NCBI RefSeq assembly: GCF_004345785.1
Contig: NZ_SLXI01000001.1
Span: forward strand, 248,001 to 312,000
Length of the DNA: 64,000 nucleotides
Reading direction: 5' to 3'
From: Bisgaardia hudsonensis
Lineage (GTDB): Bacteria; Pseudomonadota; Gammaproteobacteria; Enterobacterales; Pasteurellaceae
The notes beneath the pieces are model-generated. The model saw only the letters and a program-made list of their open reading frames with translations, was not told the origin of the DNA and searched no databases. Shown here in pieces: positions 51,442 to 62,952 of this stretch (positions are counted from its first letter, which is position 1; each line of letters starts with the position of its first letter). Made by a program: the position numbers and the translations under genes.

Positions 51442-52560
51442 ATGCAATTTATCAACATCGCCAATGAGGGCGTTAAATCGCTTTCTCCTTACCAAGCGGG
51501 CAAACCAATAGAAGAATTAGAAAGGGAACTTGGTATTCAAAATATCGTTAAACTGGCTTCGAATGAAAATCCATTTGGTTTTCCTGAAAGTGCGAAACAA
51601 GCTATTATTCAACAATTAAATGATCTTACTCGTTATCCTGATTCAAATGGTTTTGAGTTAAAAAAGGCTATTGCGGAAAAATTTGATTTGGATATGAGTC
51701 AAATCACCTTAGGCAATGGTTCAAATGATTTACTTGAATTATTTGCTCATACCTTTGCAAGTGAACAAGATGAGATTATCTATTCTCAATACGCATTTAT
51801 TGTTTATCCTTTGGTGACGAAAGCGATTAATGCGATTGCACGAGAAGTGCCAGCAAAAAATTGGGGTCATAATTTATCTGGATTTTTAAAAGTAATTAAT
51901 CAGAAAACAAAATTAATTTATATTGCAAATCCAAATAACCCGACAGGCAATTTTTTAAGCCAATCTGAAATTGAACATTTTTTATTTCAAGTACCTGAGC
52001 ATATTATCGTGGTATTAGATGAGGCTTATACAGAATTTACCGCACCTGAAGAAAGAATAAATTCTTTCGCTTTAGCTAAACAATACCCTAATTTGATCAT
52101 TTGTCGCACTTTTTCTAAAGCTTATGGTTTAGCTGGATTGCGTATTGGGTATGCGGTATCTCACCCTGAAATTGCAGATTTACTGAATCGAGTACGCCAA
52201 CCATTTAACTGTAATTCATTGGCATTAGCCGCTGCGATAGCAGTCATTAATGATAATGAATTTGTGAAAAAAGTGGCAGAAAATAATCGTCTTGAAATGA
52301 AACGTTATGAGGATTTTTGTTTAAAACATCAGTTGCACTATATCCCGTCAAAAGCTAATTTTATTACTATTGATTTTAAACAACCTGCTAGCAAAATTTA
52401 TGAGGATTTATTACGTGAAGGGGTGATTGTAAGACCTATTGCGGGTTATGGACTACCTAATCATTTACGAGTGAGTATTGGTTTACCAGAAGAAAATACG
52501 AAATTTTTTACCGCACTTACTGCAATTTTAAAAAAAATAATTATTTTAGCAACGCAGTAA
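51442..52560 (+). CDS. hisC: histidinol-phosphate aminotransferase (HisC2 type)
   Basis: PLP-dependent class II aminotransferase, 372 residues, making histidinol phosphate; it may also act on aromatic keto acids. Conserved: [19 protein letters not shown] and the PLP lysine in [14 protein letters not shown]. It is the isolated paralogue grouped with serC and aroA rather than with a his operon. Internal USS near 52509. 31 nt before aroA. Confidence 0.93.
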   Translation: MQFINIANEGVKSLSPYQAGKPIEELERELGIQNIVKLASNENPFGFPESAKQAIIQQLNDLTRYPDSNGFELKKAIAEKFDLDMSQITLGNGSNDLLELFAHTFASEQDEIIYSQYAFIVYPLVTKAINAIAREVPAKNWGHNLSGFLKVINQKTKLIYIANPNNPTGNFLSQSEIEHFLFQVPEHIIVVLDEAYTEFTAPEERINSFALAKQYPNLIICRTFSKAYGLAGLRIGYAVSHPEIADLLNRVRQPFNCNSLALAAAIAVINDNEFVKKVAENNRLEMKRYEDFCLKHQLHYIPSKANFITIDFKQPASKIYEDLLREGVIVRPIAGYGLPNHLRVSIGLPEENTKFFTALTAILKKIIILATQ

Positions 52561-52591
52561 AGCAAAGATTAATCATAAGGAAACGATAATA

Positions 52592-53884
52592 ATGGAAAAA
52601 ATCAAATTAGCACCAATTTCAAGAATGGAAGGAGAAATTAATTTACCGGGTTCAAAAAGCCTGTCTAATCGGGTGCTACTACTATCTGCTCTTGCTAAAG
52701 GAACAACAACAGTAACAAATTTATTAGATAGTGATGATGTTCGCCATATGCTTAATGCCTTAAAACATTTAGGGGTAAATTATCAACTTTCTAAAGATAA
52801 AACTACCTGTGAAATTGAAGGAAAAGGTGGTGTTTTGCAATGGCAAGATGGTGTTGCATTGTTTTTAGGAAACGCAGGAACCGCAATGCGTTCTTTAGCT
52901 GCCGTATTATGTTTAAAAGGGCATACCCCTAGTGAAATTATTTTGACGGGCGAACCTAGAATGAAGGAACGGCCAATAAAACATCTTGTTGACGCATTAC
53001 ATCAACTTGGCGCTAATATTGAGTATTTTGAAAATGAAGGTTATCCACCAGTAGTTATTCGTAATACAGGTATCCAAGGGGGAAAAGTACAAATTGATGG
53101 TTCAATTTCTTCGCAATTTTTGACCGCACTTTTAATCGTTTCTCCTTTGGCTGAAAGTGATCTCGAAATAGAAATAAAAGGCGAGTTAGTGTCTAAACCC
53201 TATATTGACATCACTCTAGCGATGATGAAAGATTTTGGGATAGAGGTAATTAATGAAAATTACCAACGATTTTTTGTCAAAGGTCAGCAATGTTACATTT
53301 CTCCGAAACAATATATGGTAGAAGGCGATGCTTCTTCTGCCTCTTATTTTTTAGCCGCTGGTGCGATTAAAGGGAAAATAAAAGTGACAGGAATTGGCAA
53401 AAATTCAATTCAAGGTGATAAACAATTTGCGGATGTATTGGAAAAAATGGGGGTAAAAATCACTTGGGGAAAGGATTTTATTCAAGCGGAGAAATCAGCA
53501 CTCAAAGGCATTGATATGGATATGAATCATATTCCTGATGCGGCAATGACGATTGCAACTACGGCGTTATTTGCAGAAGGAGAAACTGTGATTCGCAATA
53601 TTTATAACTGGCGAGTAAAAGAAACAGATCGCTTAACTGCAATGGCAACGGAATTACGTAAAATTGGTGCAGAGGTAGAAGAGGGGGAAGATTTTATTCG
53701 TATTCAACCACTTGAGTTAGATAGATTTAAAGAAACAGAAATTGAAACCTATAATGATCATCGAATGGCTATGTGCTTTGCTTTAGTGGCATTATCCAAT
53801 ACTTCGGTTACTATTTTAGATCCAAATTGCACTTCAAAAACATTCCCAAGTTTTTTCGAAAAGTTCTTGGGAATGGTTGTGTAG
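52592..53884 (+). CDS. aroA: 3-phosphoshikimate 1-carboxyvinyltransferase (EPSP synthase)
   Basis: Sixth step of the shikimate pathway. Class I signatures [28 protein letters not shown] and [14 protein letters not shown] are intact; length 430 (E. coli 427). Its final codons also form the stem of the recN terminator on the opposite strand. serC, hisC and aroA together serve amino-acid synthesis. Confidence 0.96.
   Translation: MEKIKLAPISRMEGEINLPGSKSLSNRVLLLSALAKGTTTVTNLLDSDDVRHMLNALKHLGVNYQLSKDKTTCEIEGKGGVLQWQDGVALFLGNAGTAMRSLAAVLCLKGHTPSEIILTGEPRMKERPIKHLVDALHQLGANIEYFENEGYPPVVIRNTGIQGGKVQIDGSISSQFLTALLIVSPLAESDLEIEIKGELVSKPYIDITLAMMKDFGIEVINENYQRFFVKGQQCYISPKQYMVEGDASSASYFLAAGAIKGKIKVTGIGKNSIQGDKQFADVLEKMGVKITWGKDFIQAEKSALKGIDMDMNHIPDAAMTIATTALFAEGETVIRNIYNWRVKETDRLTAMATELRKIGAEVEEGEDFIRIQPLELDRFKETEIETYNDHRMAMCFALVALSNTSVTILDPNCTSKTFPSFFEKFLGMVV
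53835..53876 (-). terminator. recN terminator embedded in the aroA coding end
   Basis: CATTCCCAAG (53841-53850) pairs with CTTGGGAATG (53866-53875), a perfect 10-bp stem lying inside aroA. Only on the minus strand is it followed by TTTTT (53836-53840), so it acts for recN, whose stop is at 53898. Confidence 0.8.
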
Positions 53885-53897
53885 AAATGAAAGTTTG

Positions 53898-55574
53898 TTA
53901 GGCAACTAAATTTAATAACTCTTCCGCATTTGCTAATGCACTTTCTGTGATTTTACTACCACCGAGTAATTTAGCGAGAGCTTTTACTCGCTGTGGTTGT
54001 GAAAGTGCGGTCATTTTAGTTTCTGTTTTATTATCAACAGTTAGTTTCTCTACTGAAAAATGATGATGTCCACAAGAGGCGACTTGCGGCAGATGGGTAA
54101 CACAAATAACTTGGCATTTTTCACCTAAATGGCGTAATAATTTTCCGACGACGTTTGCGGTAGCTCCACTTATACCGACATCAATTTCATCAAAAATTAA
54201 GGTTGGAATAGAGGATTGATCCGAGGTTAATACTTGAATGGCTAGTGCAATACGAGAGAGCTCGCCACCAGATGCGACTTTTGCGAGTGGTTGTGCTGAT
54301 TGCCCGAGATTACTACGTAAATTAAAGATAATATTATCAGCACCATTAGCGGTAATTTTACTATTATCGGTATTTACAGCGATTGAAAATTCTGCATTTT
54401 CCATTGCCAATTTTTTAATTGATTTTGTTACTTGTTGTGCTAGTTTCTCTGCACCTTGTAAGCGACTTTTATAAAGATTTTCGGCATTTTTTTGCATTGC
54501 TTTATAAGCCTGTTGTTCTTGTTTAATTAGTTTTTCTTCGCTTTCTGAAAAATCAATAAGAGAGTTAAGCTGATCTTTAAGATCTTGATGAAATTTAACA
54601 AGATTTTCTGGTTTTATATTGTGTTTTTTAGCTAATTGAATAGCTTGTCCAATACGTTGTTCAATTTCTTGTAATCTCGTTGGATCTTGTTCAATATTAG
54701 CTGATAAATGTTGAATTTCGCTAGTGGCTTCTTGAATTTGAATAAGGGCCTCTTCCAGCATTTTTTGTGCATCAGAATAATTTTGATCTAATAGACATAA
54801 TTCAGTGACATATTGAGCTGTTTTATAGAGTAGTGTATCAATATTGACACTTTCATTTTCACTTAATAATTGCAAGGCTGATTGTGATAAAGCAGTAAGT
54901 TCTTCACTACTTGAAAGTCGAGTATGCTCTTCTTCTAATTCTAGGTATTCGTTTTCTTTTAAAGCGAAATGATCAAGTTCTTCTACTTGATATTGTAGAA
55001 GCTGTTTTTTAGCTTCATTTTCAGCACATTTTTGTTGGAAAGTTTTCACTTGAAGTTGTAAATCTTTCCAAGTGCGGTAGCTTTCTTGCATATTTTTTAT
55101 AAGGTGATTATGTGCACAAAATTTATCTATAAGTTGTAGTTGATGATCATTTTTTAATAGTTGCTGAGAGGCGTGCTGACCATTGATCTGAATGAGAAAT
55201 TGTCCAATTTCTTTGAGTAAATTTACTGAAACTGGAATACCGTTAATGAAAGCTTTCGAACGCCCATCTGAATTAATAATACGACGTAAAATACAGTTTT
55301 CGGGAATTTCTGTATCTTGTAGTTCATGTTCTTGCAGCCATTGATAAGCTGGATTATCCGTTTTTATTTGAAAACTAGCACAAATATCGGCTCTATCTTG
55401 CCCTTCTCGTAACATTGAACTTTCAGTACGTTGTCCTAAGCATACACCTAAAGCATCAATGGCAATGGATTTACCAGCTCCCGTTTCCCCTGTGATAACA
55501 GACATTCCTTGAGATAATTCAATATTTAATTGGCGAACAATAGCAAAATTATTAATAGTTAATTGTGTAAGCAT
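53898..55574 (-). CDS. recN: DNA repair protein RecN
   Basis: SMC-like ATPase that acts early in double-strand-break repair. Walker A GETGAGKSIAIDAL (about residues 29-42), long coiled-coil arms (about 150-370), and C-terminal LASGGELSRIALAIQVL and DEIDVGISG motifs. Length 558 (E. coli 553). Two consecutive LexA boxes lie upstream, as in E. coli where recN is a major SOS gene. USS inside near 54001 and 55070. Confidence 0.96.
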   Translation of the reverse strand: MLTQLTINNFAIVRQLNIELSQGMSVITGETGAGKSIAIDALGVCLGQRTESSMLREGQDRADICASFQIKTDNPAYQWLQEHELQDTEIPENCILRRIINSDGRSKAFINGIPVSVNLLKEIGQFLIQINGQHASQQLLKNDHQLQLIDKFCAHNHLIKNMQESYRTWKDLQLQVKTFQQKCAENEAKKQLLQYQVEELDHFALKENEYLELEEEHTRLSSSEELTALSQSALQLLSENESVNIDTLLYKTAQYVTELCLLDQNYSDAQKMLEEALIQIQEATSEIQHLSANIEQDPTRLQEIEQRIGQAIQLAKKHNIKPENLVKFHQDLKDQLNSLIDFSESEEKLIKQEQQAYKAMQKNAENLYKSRLQGAEKLAQQVTKSIKKLAMENAEFSIAVNTDNSKITANGADNIIFNLRSNLGQSAQPLAKVASGGELSRIALAIQVLTSDQSSIPTLIFDEIDVGISGATANVVGKLLRHLGEKCQVICVTHLPQVASCGHHHFSVEKLTVDNKTETKMTALSQPQRVKALAKLLGGSKITESALANAEELLNLVA

Positions 55575-55587
55575 AACTACTCCTTTA

Positions 55588-55603
55588 CTGTATATGATGA
55601 CAG
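55588..55603 (-). promoter_or_regulatory. LexA (SOS) box 1 of recN
   Basis: CTGT-ATATGATG-ACAG fits the CTGT-N8-ACAG SOS consensus. It lies 14 bp upstream of the recN ATG, overlapping the expected start of transcription. Confidence 0.8.
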
Positions 55604-55610
55604 TTTACAA

Positions 55611-55626
55611 CTGTTTTTATATACAG
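55611..55626 (-). promoter_or_regulatory. LexA (SOS) box 2 of recN
   Basis: CTGT-TTTTATAT-ACAG, a second full match 23 bp from box 1 (centre to centre), close to two helical turns. Confidence 0.82.
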
Positions 55627-55646
55627 TAAAGTTTTTTTTATAATTT

Positions 55647-56561
55647 TTATGCTCCGTGTTTTAGCCAGCCTAATTTACTACATAATACATTGTAATAATT
55701 ATAATTTTTTAAGTGTAATAGGCAAAGTTTATCATTACTTTTTTTAATATGTACAATATCATCAGGTGTAAACGGAAGGGTGATTTGACTATCGCAACCT
55801 ACTTCTAATTGTGATGAGTTATATTCTGCAAAACGAACAGAAATTTGACTATCTCCATCAATCACTAATGGTCTTGATGATAAGGTATGAGGATACATAG
55901 GAACAAGAGAAATGGCATTAAGTTTTGGGGTTAAGATCGGTCCACCAGCAGATAAGGAGTAAGCTGTTGAGCCTGTTGGCGTTGAGATAATCAGACCATC
56001 TGATTTTTGTGAAAATGCAAAATTACCATTGATATAAACATGAAAATCGATCATATGAGCAATTTTAGCTGGGTGAATAACCGCTTCATTTACAGCATTA
56101 CCTGTGGCAATAATTTTACCTTCTCTTTCGATACAAGCTTCCAGTAAGAAACGTTCTTCTACAAAAAATTCACCATCCTTTAGACAGGATTCCAGTTGGG
56201 CATAAGCATTTTTAGGATCAATATCAGTTAAAAAACCTAAATTACCACGATTAATTCCGATCAGTGCTATGTTATATTTTGCTAAGATTCTAGCTCTTCC
56301 TAGCATATTACCATCACCACCAATGACGATAGCAAGTTGAGCTTGTTCACCTATTTGTTCAATACTCGCAAGATGTTTTTCTGGCAAGGATAACATTTTG
56401 CCAATTTCGTATTCTACGAGAACTTGATAGCCTTTTTCTGAAAGCCATTGAAACAAATTCTTGTGCATTTGTAAGGTTGTATCTCGGCGTGGTTTACCAA
56501 GAAGTCCTATTGTATGAAAAGAAATATGTAATTCGTTATTATTAAAATTATGCTTAAGCAT
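55647..56561 (-). CDS. nadK: NAD kinase
   Basis: Phosphorylates NAD to NADP. Signature motifs are [11 protein letters not shown] (about residues 77-87), [11 protein letters not shown], and [18 protein letters not shown]. Length 304 (E. coli 292), with an N-terminal segment preceding the conserved IGLLGKPR. The order nadK-recN, divergent from grpE, is conserved with E. coli. Confidence 0.95.
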   Translation of the reverse strand: MLKHNFNNNELHISFHTIGLLGKPRRDTTLQMHKNLFQWLSEKGYQVLVEYEIGKMLSLPEKHLASIEQIGEQAQLAIVIGGDGNMLGRARILAKYNIALIGINRGNLGFLTDIDPKNAYAQLESCLKDGEFFVEERFLLEACIEREGKIIATGNAVNEAVIHPAKIAHMIDFHVYINGNFAFSQKSDGLIISTPTGSTAYSLSAGGPILTPKLNAISLVPMYPHTLSSRPLVIDGDSQISVRFAEYNSSQLEVGCDSQITLPFTPDDIVHIKKSNDKLCLLHLKNYNYYNVLCSKLGWLKHGA

Positions 56562-56724
56562 ATTAATTCCACATTATAGTAGATGAACTACTCTTGAATT
56601 AAGAAAATTAGTCGTTATATTACACATAAAGCATATCAGTTTCTAGTTATTCTGAATGATGAAACTGTTAATTTTTATGTTTTTTGTTACAATACCTCAA
56701 ATTTTTTGATAAATGGAGAAAAGA

Positions 56725-57351
56725 ATGTCAGAACAAGAGCAAAAGATTGATAATGAAAATAATTTAGATCTTGAACAAGAAAATAATCAAAGTGAGGCAA
56801 TGGAAGCTGTTGAAAGTGAGGTTGAAGACACTCAAAATATTGATGTTCAAAATGATGAGGAACAAGATGTTTTGGAAGAGGCAATTGCTCGTGTTCAAGA
56901 ATTAGAAGCACAATTACAAGAAGCGAGCAAGAAAGAGCAAGAAATTGTACTGAGAACAAGAGCTGAGATTGATAATATGCGTCGTCGTGCCGAACAAGAT
57001 GTGGAAAAGGCACATAAATTTGCTTTAGAAAAATTTGCTAAAGATTTATTAGAAACGATTGATAATTTAGAAAGGGCTTTAATGACCGCTGAAAATGTAG
57101 AAGGTGAAGCGATTAAAGCTTTGGTTGATGGAGTTGATTTAACCTTAAAAGGCTTATTGTCAACAGTAGCGCGTTTTGGTGTAGAACCAGTTGGTATTGT
57201 TGGTGATGTGTTTAACCCAGATCTACATCAAGCGATTTCAATGCAACCAACAGAAGGTTTTGAAACAAATCAAATTACTACTGTGTTGCAAAAAGGCTAT
57301 TTGTTAAATGGTCGAGTCATTCGTCCTGCAATGGTAATGGTTGCAGCATAG
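56725..57351 (+). CDS. grpE: nucleotide exchange factor GrpE
   Basis: DnaK nucleotide-exchange co-chaperone. An acidic N-terminal region (about residues 1-60) is followed by the coiled coil and the beta domain ending [17 protein letters not shown] use the ATG at 56725 (MSEQEQ) because GGAG sits 8 nt ahead; this site is inside the longer frame that starts at 56713. Length 208. A TACAAT -10 (56688-56693) is visible upstream but no clear sigma32 promoter. Confidence 0.95.
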   Translation: MSEQEQKIDNENNLDLEQENNQSEAMEAVESEVEDTQNIDVQNDEEQDVLEEAIARVQELEAQLQEASKKEQEIVLRTRAEIDNMRRRAEQDVEKAHKFALEKFAKDLLETIDNLERALMTAENVEGEAIKALVDGVDLTLKGLLSTVARFGVEPVGIVGDVFNPDLHQAISMQPTEGFETNQITTVLQKGYLLNGRVIRPAMVMVAA

Positions 57352-57377
57352 TTATTCTTTTATCATATAAACATTAG

Positions 57378-57411
57378 AAAAAAAGAACCGCACTTTAGGC
57401 GGTTCTTTTTG
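57378..57411. terminator. USS-containing terminator between grpE and purA
   Basis: AAAAAGAACCGC (57380-57391) pairs with GCGGTTCTTTTT (57399-57410); the left arm runs into an uptake signal (ACCGCACTT). A-run and T-run on both sides serve both convergent genes. Confidence 0.88.
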
Positions 57412-57435
57412 TTTTACTGTTATTTTGAAAAGTAA

Positions 57436-58746
<1,311 letters not shown>

Positions 58747-58772
58747 TTAGCTTTGGTTTATTTAGTAATAAC

Positions 58773-58788
58773 GAACAATCGGCTACTT
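58773..58788 (-). promoter_or_regulatory. tentative PurR-like box upstream of purA
   Basis: GAACAATCGGCTACTT matches the PurR consensus ANGCAANCGNTTNCNT at about eight of eleven fixed positions. It is a weaker match than the box at 3841-3856. Confidence 0.3.
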
Positions 58789-58895
58789 TACTATTTTCCG
58801 ATATGAATCTCAACGTAAAAAATCATTTTCTTCGCATTTTATCTGATAAAAAGCTATCTATTCTAGTTAGTTTTTATTAAGAATTATAGCGTATA

Positions 58896-60248
58896 TTATT
58901 CAAATAATTTTTTGTGTAATATACGAACAATATCATCAGCTTCGCCGCTAGAAACTAGAGTGCATACATTATTTGGGCTTGCTCCGTAGCTTATCATCCT
59001 TACATTATATTGATCTATAGCATTAAAAATTTGTTTTGCAATTCCTATTGATGTATGCAAATTATTTCCAACTAAAGCAACCAAAGCGAGTCCTGTATCA
59101 ATATTAACGTTAGCCACTTTTTCCAACTCTAATAATAATTCAGGAGAAAGTAATTCCGTTTTAGAAGATGTTGAACCTTTTAGATCTAATGTCAAGGCTA
59201 CACTCACTTCTGATGTTGTTATAGTGTCAACAGATATTTTATGTTTTGCTAATATTGAAAAGATATGTGCTATAAAACCTTGAGCATGTAGCATACTCAA
59301 ACTTGTTAATGTAAGTAATGTTTGTTCTCTTCTTAATGCGATAGCTCTGAATGTTGGTCTTGGTTGTGGATCGCTAATCACCCAAGTTCCCCCTTCTTCT
59401 GGAGATTTACTTGAACCAACATAAACAGGAATATTACTTCTTACCGCAGGTAGTAATGTTGCTGGGTGTAAAACTTTTGCTCCAAAAGTAGCCATTTCAG
59501 CAGCTTCAGAAAAACTTATAGTGTCTATTTTTTTGGCATTTTTAACAATTCGTGGATCAGTAGTGTATATACCCGCAACATCAGTCCAAATTAATACATT
59601 TTTTGCATTAAGCACTTCAGCAAGCAATGCTGCCGAGTAGTCACTTCCACCTCGACCCAAGGTTGTCGTTTTTCCTTCAGAGTTTCTACCTATAAAACCT
59701 TGTGTAATGATTAATTCACCTTCATTAATTAATGGTTTTAAAATAAGATCACTGTTTTTCTGTGTGACTTCATCATTTGGAACTGCTTTACCAAATTGGC
59801 TATCAGTTGTAATGATTGTTCTTACATCAATCCAAGTAGCTTTAATGTTAAGTTCTGCAAGTAATTGAACAAAAATTAAGGTTGACATCATCTCACCTTG
59901 ACTAATTAATTCATCAGTAAGTGCGGGTGATGTAGCAAGATTTGCCGCTTCAGAAAGGTTTTCGATAGTTTTTAAGATAAGGTCAATTTTAAGCTTTATT
60001 TTTGAACTATCTTTTAATTTAATTAATATCGCTTCTTGAATTTTTGTTATCTCTGATATTAATTGTTTTTGTTTTTCTATGTCGCAGCCTCTAGCAAGCT
60101 CTACGAGTAAATTTGTTACACCAGCAGAAGCAGAGAGTACTACTACACGAGTATTCGGATCAGATATAATAATTTTTGCACAGGATTGCATTGCTTCATA
60201 ATCTGCAACACTAGTCCCTCCAAATTTAGCCACAGAAAGAGCAGACAT
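58896..60248 (-). CDS. lysC: lysine-sensitive aspartokinase III
   Basis: Phosphorylates aspartate, the first step to lysine, threonine and methionine. N-terminal KFGGTSVADYEAM, then TLGRGGSDYSA and two C-terminal ACT domains. Length 450 (E. coli LysC 449), single-function, no homoserine dehydrogenase fused. It has its own promoter and lies 159 bp after proA. Confidence 0.94.
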   Translation of the reverse strand: MSALSVAKFGGTSVADYEAMQSCAKIIISDPNTRVVVLSASAGVTNLLVELARGCDIEKQKQLISEITKIQEAILIKLKDSSKIKLKIDLILKTIENLSEAANLATSPALTDELISQGEMMSTLIFVQLLAELNIKATWIDVRTIITTDSQFGKAVPNDEVTQKNSDLILKPLINEGELIITQGFIGRNSEGKTTTLGRGGSDYSAALLAEVLNAKNVLIWTDVAGIYTTDPRIVKNAKKIDTISFSEAAEMATFGAKVLHPATLLPAVRSNIPVYVGSSKSPEEGGTWVISDPQPRPTFRAIALRREQTLLTLTSLSMLHAQGFIAHIFSILAKHKISVDTITTSEVSVALTLDLKGSTSSKTELLSPELLLELEKVANVNIDTGLALVALVGNNLHTSIGIAKQIFNAIDQYNVRMISYGASPNNVCTLVSSGEADDIVRILHKKLFE

Positions 60249-60298
60249 AATAATTGTTTCCTTAATTTTTAGATAATAAATATTGTGTAACTAGTTTA

Positions 60299-60327
60299 TA
60301 AATAACGATTAATATAAGCTTTGTCAA
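60299..60327 (-). promoter_or_regulatory. lysC promoter
   Basis: On the minus strand TTGACA (60322-60327) is followed 17 bp later by TATTTA (60299-60304). A 20-bp AT palindrome (60340-60359) lies immediately upstream. No lysine riboswitch fits in the remaining leader. Confidence 0.5.
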
Positions 60328-60407
60328 ATAAAAAATTATTTTAATAATTAATTATTAAATTTTTTAGAAATTATATATCAAATACAATTTTTTATTAGAT
60401 AGATGAT

Positions 60408-61667
60408 CTAAGTTCTAATCGTATAATTTCCAATACCAACCCATTTATATGAGGTTAACGCTTCTAATCCCATAGGGCCTCTTGCGTGTAATTTTTGTGT
60501 GCTTACAGCGACTTCAGCGCCTAATCCAAATTGTCCGCCATCGGTAAATCGGGTACTAGCATTTATATAGACTGCCGCAGCATCAACTTGCTGAATAAAT
60601 TGATGAGCGAGTTGTTGTGATGATGTTAGAATCGCTTCGGAGTGTTGTGTTCCATATTCAGAGATATGTTCAATAGCTTGATTAATATCTTTTACAATAA
60701 TTACATTAAGATCCAAGGAACCCCATTCTTGACGTAATGCTTGTTCTTCAATTTGAGAAACTGGAGCATTTACGCTTTGTAGAATTAAAAGTGCGGTCTT
60801 ATCTGCGTGAAATTTTACATTTTTATCTTTTAATGATGCGGCAAGTTTAGGTAAGAATATATTAGCTATGTTTTCTTGAACTAATAACGTTTCCAATGTA
60901 TTACAAGTGCTTGGACGTTGCGTCTTTGCATTTTTTATAATATCTAAGGCGCGCTCTAGGTCAGCACTCTGTTCTACAAATGTATGGCAAACACCAACAC
61001 CACCAATAATTACAGGTATGGTTGAATGCTCTTTACAAAGTTTATGCAGTCCTGCTCCACCTCGAGGAATAATCATATCAACATATCGATCTAATTTTAA
61101 TAATTGTAATACAAGCTCTCTATTAGAATCATTGATTGATTGTACTGCATACTTCGGTAAGTTTGCTTGTTGTAATGCATCTTGAATGACTTCAACTAAT
61201 ACTTGATTTGAGTATTTTGTTTCTTTTCCACCACGTAAAATAACAGCATTTCCTGTTTTTAAACATAGTGCTGCAACATCAATAGTTACATTAGGACGAG
61301 CCTCATAGATTGTTCCTATGACACCTAAAGGTACTCTAATTCTTTCTATTTTGAGTCCACTATCTAATGTACCGCCATCAATAATTTTGCCAACTGGATC
61401 GGTTAGTGAAACAATATGACGCACATCATTCGCGATATTTTGTAAACGTTCAGTGGTTAATAATAAGCGATCAATTAATGCGTCTGATAATTTATTTTCT
61501 TTCGCTATTTTTATATCTTTTTGATTTGCTAAAAGAATTTTTTCAGCTTGTTGTTCTAGCTGATCGGCGATAATTTTTAATACGTTATTTTTTTCTTTCT
61601 CAGAAAGTTGAGCTAATATGAATGCTGCTTTTTTCGCTTGTTTTCCTATATCAATGAGATTAATCAT
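60408..61667 (-). CDS. proA: gamma-glutamyl phosphate reductase
   Basis: Second step of proline synthesis: NADPH-dependent reduction of gamma-glutamyl phosphate. The active-site Cys is in [13 protein letters not shown] (about residue 255) and the segment [13 protein letters not shown] is C-terminal; length 419 (E. coli 417). proB is not in the window. USS near 60788. Confidence 0.95.
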   Translation of the reverse strand: MINLIDIGKQAKKAAFILAQLSEKEKNNVLKIIADQLEQQAEKILLANQKDIKIAKENKLSDALIDRLLLTTERLQNIANDVRHIVSLTDPVGKIIDGGTLDSGLKIERIRVPLGVIGTIYEARPNVTIDVAALCLKTGNAVILRGGKETKYSNQVLVEVIQDALQQANLPKYAVQSINDSNRELVLQLLKLDRYVDMIIPRGGAGLHKLCKEHSTIPVIIGGVGVCHTFVEQSADLERALDIIKNAKTQRPSTCNTLETLLVQENIANIFLPKLAASLKDKNVKFHADKTALLILQSVNAPVSQIEEQALRQEWGSLDLNVIIVKDINQAIEHISEYGTQHSEAILTSSQQLAHQFIQQVDAAAVYINASTRFTDGGQFGLGAEVAVSTQKLHARGPMGLEALTSYKWVGIGNYTIRT

Positions 61668-61789
61668 TTTTTAACCTTATTATCTATAATTTTTATTAAT
61701 CAGAAGAAATTTTATTATTAGTTAGATGAGTATTTTAGAGGTCAATAGCGTAAAATACTACCAAAAGATTAAATAAAATTATCTTAATT

Positions 61790-61819
61790 TTGACCAATAG
61801 CATAAATTTATTACATAAT
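61790..61819 (+). promoter_or_regulatory. possible promoter of the unknown membrane-protein gene
   Basis: TTGACC (61790-61795) and CATAAT (61814-61819) are 18 bp apart, about 40 nt upstream of the ATG at 61859. Confidence 0.45.
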
Positions 61820-61858
61820 AGACCATCACTATAATTAAATTTTTAATTTGGAAGGAAT

Positions 61859-62668
61859 ATGTTTGAAGAAAAAGGTCATAAAAAGCTCATTATGTTATCA
61901 ATTTTACCCGTTTTTATTATTTTAGGTATTGATATTTTTTCAATGATTTTACAAGGTCAGCCAAAAGCACTTTCTCATCTGAATGTCGCAGTACTTACTG
62001 CTCAATGGATTTGTCTTTTGGTCTTTATTAAAGGTGAAATCTGTAATGGGCAAAGGGCAAGGCTTATAAATATTAATTTATATTTTCTTATTTATTGGAC
62101 CGTTTGGCTGATCTTGAGTGTATTTTCCAATTATCACTATATTTTAACTGATATTGTTAGTTTATGTGGTATTGCAACAATAATTGCAATCTGGCAACAA
62201 CCAACAGATCCTCAAATGAGGAAGTCAATTTTAGTTATTGGTGTACTATTAGCTGGATTAGCTACCATTACTTCATTATTTATATTTATTGAATTACCTA
62301 TATTTTATGGAATATATTATAATGTTTTTGCTCAAATTTTAACGGGTATTATTTTAGCAAATTTAATGTTAGTGATTTCAAAAAATCGTTTACAGGGGTT
62401 TATTTCTTTATTATCTATTGCAATAATCATTGGCTTACTTGTAAATGCAGTATTTATATTAGGTATGCTTGGATATGCATACATTAATAACTTTAATTTT
62501 ATTAATGAATTTGCTTGGGTCGTTTATTTCTTATTTCATTTAATGATAGCTTGTATTGTAGGAATGCATATTTTCAAAGGTATTAGATTAGAATACTTAA
62601 CATTAATCATTTTACTGTTTATTAGTGCTAATTTACCTATTTGGGGGATTTTTTCTTCGATTAAGTAG
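61859..62668 (+). CDS. polytopic membrane protein of unknown function
   Basis: A 269-residue protein that I do not recognise. It is almost entirely hydrophobic, with about eight predicted membrane segments (roughly 11-31, 43-59, 74-91, 95-112, 124-144, 152-176, 182-206, 219-265). No signature motif is visible. GGAAGGAAT precedes the ATG, a strong ribosome binding site, so it is very likely real. Base composition is like its neighbours. Confidence 0.8.
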   Translation: MFEEKGHKKLIMLSILPVFIILGIDIFSMILQGQPKALSHLNVAVLTAQWICLLVFIKGEICNGQRARLININLYFLIYWTVWLILSVFSNYHYILTDIVSLCGIATIIAIWQQPTDPQMRKSILVIGVLLAGLATITSLFIFIELPIFYGIYYNVFAQILTGIILANLMLVISKNRLQGFISLLSIAIIIGLLVNAVFILGMLGYAYINNFNFINEFAWVVYFLFHLMIACIVGMHIFKGIRLEYLTLIILLFISANLPIWGIFSSIK

Positions 62669-62863
62669 TCTATATAAAAAAGCATTCAATATATTGTCCT
62701 TTTAACCAATCATTTATGATCATAGATTGTATTATTTTGCAGTATGTTAGCGTAATTATAAAAATTATTCTGTTTTTTAGTAGATAAATTGTTAAAAAGT
62801 AATGTTTTTATTATATATCAATTAATTTTTTGAGGTATAGCTGTAAATTTCTTAGAAGAATTA

Positions 62864-62936
62864 GAAGAGATAGTTTTGAGGTGATGGGGGAAATCTCTTC
62901 AGCGATTAGAATTAACGCTGACCACTGAGGAGATTT
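62864..62936. other. convergent intergenic region with alternative base-pairing
   Basis: 62669-62952 has no gene. The segment at 62891-62900 (AAATCTCTTC) can pair either with GAAGAGAT (62864-62871) or with GAGATTT (62930-62936), while CAGCG/CGCTG (62900-62920) makes an inner hairpin. A possible plus-strand promoter, TTGTTA (62789-62794) and TATATA (62812-62817) at 17 bp, lies ahead. No T-run follows, so it is not a simple terminator. Function unknown. Confidence 0.4.
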
Positions 62937-62952
62937 ATATTTAGATCTTAAA

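Noticed and set aside
56687-57013. 108-codon frame antisense to grpE
   Set aside because: His/Leu/Gln-rich antisense reading of the acidic grpE N-terminus.
60249-60407. Lysine riboswitch in front of lysC
   Set aside because: The leader left after the promoter is too short and too AT-rich, with none of the conserved helices.
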